Below the pieces are notes generated by a model. The model was given only the letters and a program-made list of their open reading frames with translations. It was not told the DNA's origin and did no database searches. Of a stretch of DNA of 64,000 bases, positions 55,694-64,000 are shown in pieces (position 1 is the first letter of the stretch; each line of letters opens with the position of its first letter). This stretch comes from MedAcidi-G1 sp000817085. GTDB taxonomy: Bacteria > Actinomycetota > Acidimicrobiia > Acidimicrobiales > MedAcidi-G1. The position numbers and the translations under genes are program-made. The stretch spans positions 434,001 through 498,000 of the forward strand of contig JBJLAO010000001.1 of assembly GCA_045568635.1 (NCBI GenBank), written 5' to 3'.

Positions 55694-57103
55694 CGGAGCG
55701 AGAGGAGCAGCTACTGGTGTGGCGCCTGGCCATGATGCGTCTATGTCAGCTGTAGCTTCGGCAACAGTTTTGTCACCATTAACAACAGATGTTCCGTCAG
55801 TCCAGAAAGTACCGGCACCAACAGCAGCAGGCATCAAGTCAGAAGCGTCGAAACGCACAACATCAGCGCTAACCAAAATATTCAAAAAGGACTGCTCAAG
55901 AGGCTGATAAACACTTGGGTCTTGACCCGAAGCTCCAGAAAGGAACCCTGAAAGACCCCCGCCTTTACGATCCGTTTGAGCAACCTGACGAGTCTCAGCA
56001 TAAGAAGCGGAACCGAAGTACTTCATGACTTCCCAAACCTCAGGAGCGTCACGGAAAGCACCAACCAAAGTTCCAGCACCTAACACCGGATAATCGCCCT
56101 TAACAGAAGGGAAATAGAAAGTATCAACCGCTTCAGGGGAACCATCAGCAAAAGCAGTTCCCTCAGGAATAAACGCAGCGTAGAACGAAGCCTGACGATG
56201 CATCATGCAATCATCATCAACCAAAGGCTGACCATTATCACCAAACGGTGTAGCAGCAATCGAACCACCAGAAGCGTAAACCATTCCAGGTGTGTTCCAA
56301 AGCTCTAACACTTCCTCAAACACACCAGAAACCTCAGGAGATGAAAACGGAAGCGTTCCAGCAACCCACTCATCATAAAGATCAGCTCCATGCATACGAA
56401 GCATCAAATCCTCAACCCAGTCAGTGAAAGTCCAACCAGTCGCAGGACCAGACTCAATACCCACACAGAAAGGAGTATCGCCATTAGCGATCATGTCCCC
56501 AGCAAGAGACTTCAACGCGTCCCAAGTACCAGGAATCTCATAACCCTTCTCAGCGAACTTAGCTGGCTTATACCAAACCAAAGACTTCAAATCAGACTTA
56601 GTTGGAACACCATACTGAGTGCCATCAACATTACCGAAAGAAGTCCAAGCATCAGACCACTCCATCGAAGACGCAACATCAGCAGGCAAAGGCAAAACCG
56701 AACCATCACGAGCAAAATCAGCTAACTTACCAGGCTGCGGAAACACGAAAATATCAGGCGGGTTACCACCAGCAACCTGCGTATTAATCATGTCAGCAGC
56801 ATCACGATTACCCGTATAGACAATCTCAATACCAGACTCGGCAGCAAAAGCATCCAACGCATCCTGCAAAGCACCAGCCTCTTCATCACTGCTCTCAGGA
56901 CCAAAAACCGTCACCGAAGTGCCAGCCAACCCATCAGAAGCAGGCGCAGCAGTCGTCGCAGGCGCAGCAGTCGTCGCAGGCGCAGCAGTCGTCGCTACAG
57001 CAGCTGAACTACTTGAACTATCGTCACTATCACTACCACAACTTGAACTCACAAGCGCAAACGCTAAACAAGCACCAAGCACAGCAAGAATCTTACGACT
57101 CAC
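53732..57103 (-). CDS. Giant three-domain substrate-binding lipoprotein (SBP_bac_1 + NMT1 + NMT1)
   Basis: 1123 aa with a GTG start at 57103 and a GGAGGG ribosome binding site. The lipoprotein signal (ALVSSSC) differs from the other two giant proteins. An ATTAAP repeat linker follows, then about 55-450 a sugar-type SBP_bac_1 domain (VTVFGPESSDEEAGAL, NPPDIFVFPQPGKLAD, RKGGGLSGF). From residue 471 it carries the same tandem NMT1 module as the 33812 gene, with two amino-acid differences. Downstream MalF and MalG suit the first domain; no NMT1-type transporter is adjacent in the present orientation. Also downstream is a hairpin terminator. GH13 lies upstream. A true fusion is favoured by intact frames and clean linker junctions. 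Confidence 0.85.
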   Translation of the reverse strand: MSRKILAVLGACLAFALVSSSCGSDSDDSSSSSAAVATTAAPATTAAPATTAAPASDGLAGTSVTVFGPESSDEEAGALQDALDAFAAESGIEIVYTGNRDAADMINTQVAGGNPPDIFVFPQPGKLADFARDGSVLPLPADVASSMEWSDAWTSFGNVDGTQYGVPTKSDLKSLVWYKPAKFAEKGYEIPGTWDALKSLAGDMIANGDTPFCVGIESGPATGWTFTDWVEDLMLRMHGADLYDEWVAGTLPFSSPEVSGVFEEVLELWNTPGMVYASGGSIAATPFGDNGQPLVDDDCMMHRQASFYAAFIPEGTAFADGSPEAVDTFYFPSVKGDYPVLGAGTLVGAFRDAPEVWEVMKYFGSASYAETRQVAQTDRKGGGLSGFLSGASGQDPSVYQPLEQSFLNILVSADVVRFDASDLMPAAVGAGTFWTDGTSVVNGDKTVAEATADIDASWPGATPVAAPLAPPEVTDISICTAPTYGGLPVFVAGDMGVFESFGFTSWEYVTCASGPANAAALVAGEVDFVANTPDNMLGLRESGFDVVMFGAAQNGHFFDILAATGQPVVEGDWEATMQALEGTNVGVVARGAAAEQLARELYEQAGVDPENSTYIATGLGGTTVAAMESGEIDWAITFEPGMTMGVVNGIGTRPFSLVAGDGPTSLDWPSLVNTTSREFAAANPNTVAAYSAALEAASAWIMDEANTDAALGVMADHVGLVGSDMAADVHAANKDYFAVDSTLDADRLMNNVNYALGRGIISESMNFADFAVSSAGVPEKLVTALAAACPSPLVIQTDWFPESEHGALYEMIGAGYTIDADNMVVTGPGQIGGAPLGIDIEVRTGGPAIGWSPVASYMYTDDSIHIGYANTEAQAQLVDTPLISVMAPLEKNPQMIMWDPDTYPDVTSIADLGAQGVTINVFAGGVFIEVWIAEGVVSADQVDPSYDGGPAVFIANDGAIAQQGFASAEPYQYENEFAEWGKPVQYELLHDTGFEVYSQTLGVRPADMEDMRACLELFVPVVQQSVVNFSSNPARANAIIVDAVDTFGSFWVYSMELGEYSVATMNELGLHGNGPDSTVGNMEESRIQGVIDKMVAAGMEVTTTNASDLFTNEFIDMSIGFAE
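56941..56994 (-). repeat. 18-bp tandem repeat encoding the ATTAAP linker
   Basis: Three perfect copies of an 18-bp unit (plus strand CAGGCGCAGCAGTCGTCG) within the signal-linker region of the SBP_bac_1-NMT1 gene. Each unit encodes one Ala-Thr-Thr-Ala-Ala-Pro-type hexapeptide. Imperfect versions occur in the other two giant binding proteins. Such repeats can change copy number by slippage and give short homology for recombination. Confidence 0.9.
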
Positions 57104-57249
57104 AATATTTCCCTCCTTGCCACCACCAAATAACAGGCAAATGACACAAATAATTAGAAACTAACGAGATAAGAATGACTTAAATAGGTCTAAAATGACA
57201 ACTCGGTGACAGAAATTTAACGGATTACAGATTTTTACATCAAAAACTA

Positions 57250-58836
57250 CTAGTCACGAAGGTATACGAGTGCTCCTACACCAGAAACGATTACTTCTCC
57301 GCTTTCTAATATTTCCACTTGAGATGTCTGAAAAACAATTTCGGAGTCCAAACTTAATTTGATTGACTCTGTTTCTGAAGAAGTGTTAACAACTACGCCT
57401 ACTGGTCCCCGCTCGTACCAGATAACAGAACCTTCTCCACCATCCATCCAAACAACATCTAGTCCGGTCAAATCAGGCAGTGAACGGCGGGCATGGAGCA
57501 ATTCCTTGTAATAGCTATGCCATGAATCAGATTTACTTATTTGTGCCTCTGCTGTTTCCGCTTCATCACGTTGTTTGGAAATCAACCAAGGTTCTGTTTC
57601 TGAAAATCCATTGTTGCTACCAGAACTCCAAGGCATAGGGGTTCTACAACCATCACGACCACCAAATTGATTATCATTTAAAGCGACGGGATCAAGTTTG
57701 TATTCTTCTGGAACATCACCATCGATTAAGCCCAGTTCTTCTCCTTGATAAATGACTGGAACACCAGGCAAAAAAGAGAACAAAACATTCAAAGCAAGGG
57801 TTCTTGATCGACCAAGGTCGTCGTTACCAAATCTTGTTGGGGATCGCGGCATGTCATGGCTTCCCGCTGCCCATAAAACACTCTCCCCTACAAGTTGAGA
57901 TACGTCTACGATGCTGTGTCGGATTTCTTTTGGGTCCCATTTTATGTGCATGGGTTTAAACCAGAAGCCTCCATGCATCCCGTCTCCGGGAAGCAATTCA
58001 GCGAGACCCGCTGGGTCTAATATGTATGTTTCTCCATGTAGATAAGCTCCGTATTCATCAAAAATTGATCTCCATCTTCTGAAAATCTCGTGGTTATCTT
58101 CCTGGAAAATGTCATAGAGATGTTCAAAACTTTCAAACTGTTCCCATCTATCGCCTTCAGGATCCCACGTTGTTATTTCAGGGTTTGAACGGAACTGTTC
58201 GTCTTTCATCAATCCGCCCGCAACGTCTATTCGAAAACCGTCTATGCCCCGTTCTAACCAAAATCTGAGTATCTGATCAAATTCATTTAAGACCTTAGGG
58301 TTTCTCCAATTCAGATCTGGTTGTTCGGGAAGGAAGAGATGCATGTAGTACTGGCCTGAATTGTCATCAAAGGTCCACGCCGGACCGCCAAAATAAGCAA
58401 CCCAGTTGTTAGGAGGACCTCCGTCTGGTGCCGGGTCTTTCCATACGTAATAGTCGCGAAATTCGTTTTCTGGTCCTTTTTTTGCTTCTTTGAACCATAC
58501 GTGTTGATCACTTGTGTGGTTGGGAACTAAATCTGCAACTATTTTTATGCCACTTTGGTGTGCTTTTTCTACAAGCTCATCAAAGTCATCGAGTGTTCCA
58601 AATGTTGGATCGATATCACAGTATTCAGCAACGTCATATCCCCAGTCAGCCATAGGCGAAGGATAAAAAGGTGTTATCCAGACAAAATCAACTCCTAGAT
58701 CTTTCAAATATGGGATTTTGCTTCGGATTCCTTGAAAGTCTCCAAAACCATCATTATTAGAATCAGCAAATGATCTGATGTAGATCTGATACCCGAAACT
58801 TCCTTGCCACCATGGTTTTGTATCTAAAGGTGCCAT
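57250..58836 (-). CDS. GH13 alpha-glucosidase / oligo-1,6-glucosidase-like
   Basis: 528 aa. WWQGSFGYQIYIRSFADSNNDGFGD start, DLVPNHTSDQH, and catalytic D204 (GFRIDVAGG), E269 (LHGETY) and D328 (GSHDMPR). The NHTSDQH and QPDLNWRNP segments indicate subfamilies acting on short alpha-glucosides such as isomaltose, sucrose or maltose. No signal peptide, so it hydrolyses imported substrate. First gene of the minus-strand run GH13, SBP, MalF, MalG, aldo/keto reductase, Gfo/Idh/MocA, SsuD-like. The 146 bp before the SBP gene hold no promoter I can call with confidence. Confidence 0.92.
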   Translation of the reverse strand: MAPLDTKPWWQGSFGYQIYIRSFADSNNDGFGDFQGIRSKIPYLKDLGVDFVWITPFYPSPMADWGYDVAEYCDIDPTFGTLDDFDELVEKAHQSGIKIVADLVPNHTSDQHVWFKEAKKGPENEFRDYYVWKDPAPDGGPPNNWVAYFGGPAWTFDDNSGQYYMHLFLPEQPDLNWRNPKVLNEFDQILRFWLERGIDGFRIDVAGGLMKDEQFRSNPEITTWDPEGDRWEQFESFEHLYDIFQEDNHEIFRRWRSIFDEYGAYLHGETYILDPAGLAELLPGDGMHGGFWFKPMHIKWDPKEIRHSIVDVSQLVGESVLWAAGSHDMPRSPTRFGNDDLGRSRTLALNVLFSFLPGVPVIYQGEELGLIDGDVPEEYKLDPVALNDNQFGGRDGCRTPMPWSSGSNNGFSETEPWLISKQRDEAETAEAQISKSDSWHSYYKELLHARRSLPDLTGLDVVWMDGGEGSVIWYERGPVGVVVNTSSETESIKLSLDSEIVFQTSQVEILESGEVIVSGVGALVYLRD

Positions 58837-58927
58837 TTACATCTTCTTTGTTTCAATCGACTAGCGGTATTTTTACATTTAATTATTTCTTCGAGCAACT
58901 TAGATCATAAAACGATAGGTTCCAAGA

Positions 58928-59908
58928 ATGATTCGTCTCGGTTACCAAATTCCGTTTTTTAATTTCCCAGGAGCGACTCCTGGCAATGTGTTTGAGAATG
59001 TTGCCTCCCAAGCTGTTGCTGCCGAAAAAAGTGGTTTTGACACAGTCTTGGTTATGGACCACTTCTATCAATTGCCTGGATTAGGGCAACCCGATGACTA
59101 CATGCTTGAGTGCTATTCGCTACTTGCCGCTTTGGCTGCTCGTACTGAAAAAATTGAACTTTCATCTTTGGTGACCGGAAACACTTACAGAAATCCAACC
59201 GTTTTGGCTAAAACCATTACAACACTTGATGTGATTTCGAAAGGTAGAGCTGTTCTAGGTATTGGTGCAGGTTGGTTTCAACTTGAACACGACGCTCTTG
59301 GTTTTGAGTTCGGCACTTTCACAGATCGTTTCGAGAAGTTGGAAGAGGCTCTTCAGATCATTATTCCTATGATCAGAGGAGAAAAACCTTCTTTTGAAGG
59401 GAAGCATTACTGGGTTAAAGAAGCCATAAATGAACCTCCCCCAGTTCGGAAGATTCCAATAATGATTGGTGGCTCGGGTGAAAAGAAGACTTTGCGAATG
59501 GTGGCTCAATACGCTGATGAGTCGAATCTTGTTTGTATGCCTGATGAGATACCTCGAAAGCTAGAGGTTCTTGATGAGCATTGTTCAAATCTCGGTCGTG
59601 ACAGGTCTGAGATTTCCGTCAGTTGGTTGGGTACTTTGGGTATAGCTCCTTCTCAAGAAGAAGCTGAAAAGGCGCGTAACGAATTTTTTGCAGCGCGTGG
59701 GATTGACTGGGATTCACTTGATGAAGAATTTCAAAAGGCTCTCACTGCTCGAATAATTATGGGTGGACCTGATGAAGTGCGAGAACAAGTCCAGTCTCTT
59801 ATAGATATGGGTCTTGACGGGTTGACCGTAAATATGCCTGCTAGTGGGCATGATCCTGAGATGGTGGCTTTGGCTGGCGAGACTCTAAGCCCTCTGTTCA
59901 ATAATTAG
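58928..59908 (+). CDS. LLM-class F420-dependent oxidoreductase
   Basis: 326 aa, similar in size to the TIGR03560-type subgroup. FDTVLVMDHFYQLPGLG, ELSSLVTGNTYRNPTVLAKTITTLD, SKGRAVLGIGAGWFQLEHDALGFEFG and IPIMIGGSGEKKTLR are the conserved barrel and phosphate-binding motifs. It probably uses F420 to reduce or oxidise an unknown small molecule. Divergent from GH13 (91 bp) and convergent with the repeat protein, 6 bp apart. Confidence 0.88.
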   Translation: MIRLGYQIPFFNFPGATPGNVFENVASQAVAAEKSGFDTVLVMDHFYQLPGLGQPDDYMLECYSLLAALAARTEKIELSSLVTGNTYRNPTVLAKTITTLDVISKGRAVLGIGAGWFQLEHDALGFEFGTFTDRFEKLEEALQIIIPMIRGEKPSFEGKHYWVKEAINEPPPVRKIPIMIGGSGEKKTLRMVAQYADESNLVCMPDEIPRKLEVLDEHCSNLGRDRSEISVSWLGTLGIAPSQEEAEKARNEFFAARGIDWDSLDEEFQKALTARIIMGGPDEVREQVQSLIDMGLDGLTVNMPASGHDPEMVALAGETLSPLFNN

Positions 59909-59914
59909 AGCTTT

Positions 59915-64000
<4,086 letters not shown>

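Noticed and set aside
16795..57103. The poly-SBP genes might be assembly chimeras caused by shared sequences
   Set aside because: Not fully excluded, but the frames are intact through every junction, domains are complete, linkers are plausible, three independent genes show the same style, and only one junction type (NMT1) lies at a long repeat. I kept it as the main test rather than the conclusion.
57104..57249. Shared SigA-type promoter (TACACT box) before the third giant SBP gene
   Set aside because: The box seen before the other two genes is absent; TTGTCA near 57195-57200 has no well-spaced -10.

Overview
The window looks like a piece of chromosome from an uncultivated marine actinobacterium, most likely an Acidimicrobiia-type lineage. 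This is inference from gene content: F420-type luciferase-like oxidoreductases, a mycothiol-type DinB/MDMPI protein, an actinobacterial-type CCA-enzyme HD domain, lipoprotein leaders followed by Ala/Thr/Pro linkers, and many acyl-CoA and amidohydrolase genes. The DNA is moderately AT-rich by eye, densely packed, and rich in start/stop overlaps. I see no rRNA, tRNA, CRISPR array, transposase, integrase or phage gene.

Layout. 1-2.4 kb: the 5' end of a PlsC-like acyltransferase and a YceI-cupredoxin secreted protein. 2.4-12.7 kb: an acyl-CoA/apocarotenoid-type catabolic cluster (carotenoid oxygenase, acyl-CoA ligase, MaoC, two SDR-type enzymes, CaiB-type CoA transferase, thiolase, carboxylesterase). 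12.7-20.5 kb: a DppBCDF-like peptide ABC transporter with a giant binding protein. 20.5-33.7 kb: GH3 glucosidase, D-aminoacylase-like amidohydrolase, OafA-like acyltransferase, HD-only CCA-like protein, amidohydrolase, F420 enzyme, BON-OmpA protein, a small Cys-rich protein, MpaB-like oxygenase and a DAO-type flavoenzyme. 33.8-39.9 kb: a second giant binding protein with SsuBC-like ATPase and permease. 39.9-46.4 kb: sulfatase, TauD-like dioxygenase and a coupled kinase-SDR-kinase-ThuA set. 46.4-58.8 kb: an alpha-glucoside-type module (MsmX-like ATPase, SsuD-like and Gfo/Idh/MocA enzymes, aldo/keto reductase, MalG, MalF, a third giant binding protein, GH13). 58.9-64 kb: an F420 enzyme and the C-terminal part of a giant Calx-beta repeat protein that runs off the end.

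The most striking content is a set of three lipoproteins (1197, 1446 and 1123 aa) in which several complete ABC substrate-binding domains from different families are fused behind one lipid anchor: OpuAC + SBP_bac_3 + SBP_bac_5; Peripla_BP_6 + BMP + NMT1 + NMT1; and SBP_bac_1 + NMT1 + NMT1. Each sits upstream of a transporter that matches only one of its domain types. The tandem-NMT1 module of two of them is a 1,962-bp inverted duplication with three mismatches over its full length and no indels. Because the copies face each other and end exactly at the stop codons, recombination between them would flip about 15.6 kb and swap the downstream permease partners while leaving both proteins intact. 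All family assignments come from reading motifs; no database search was possible.
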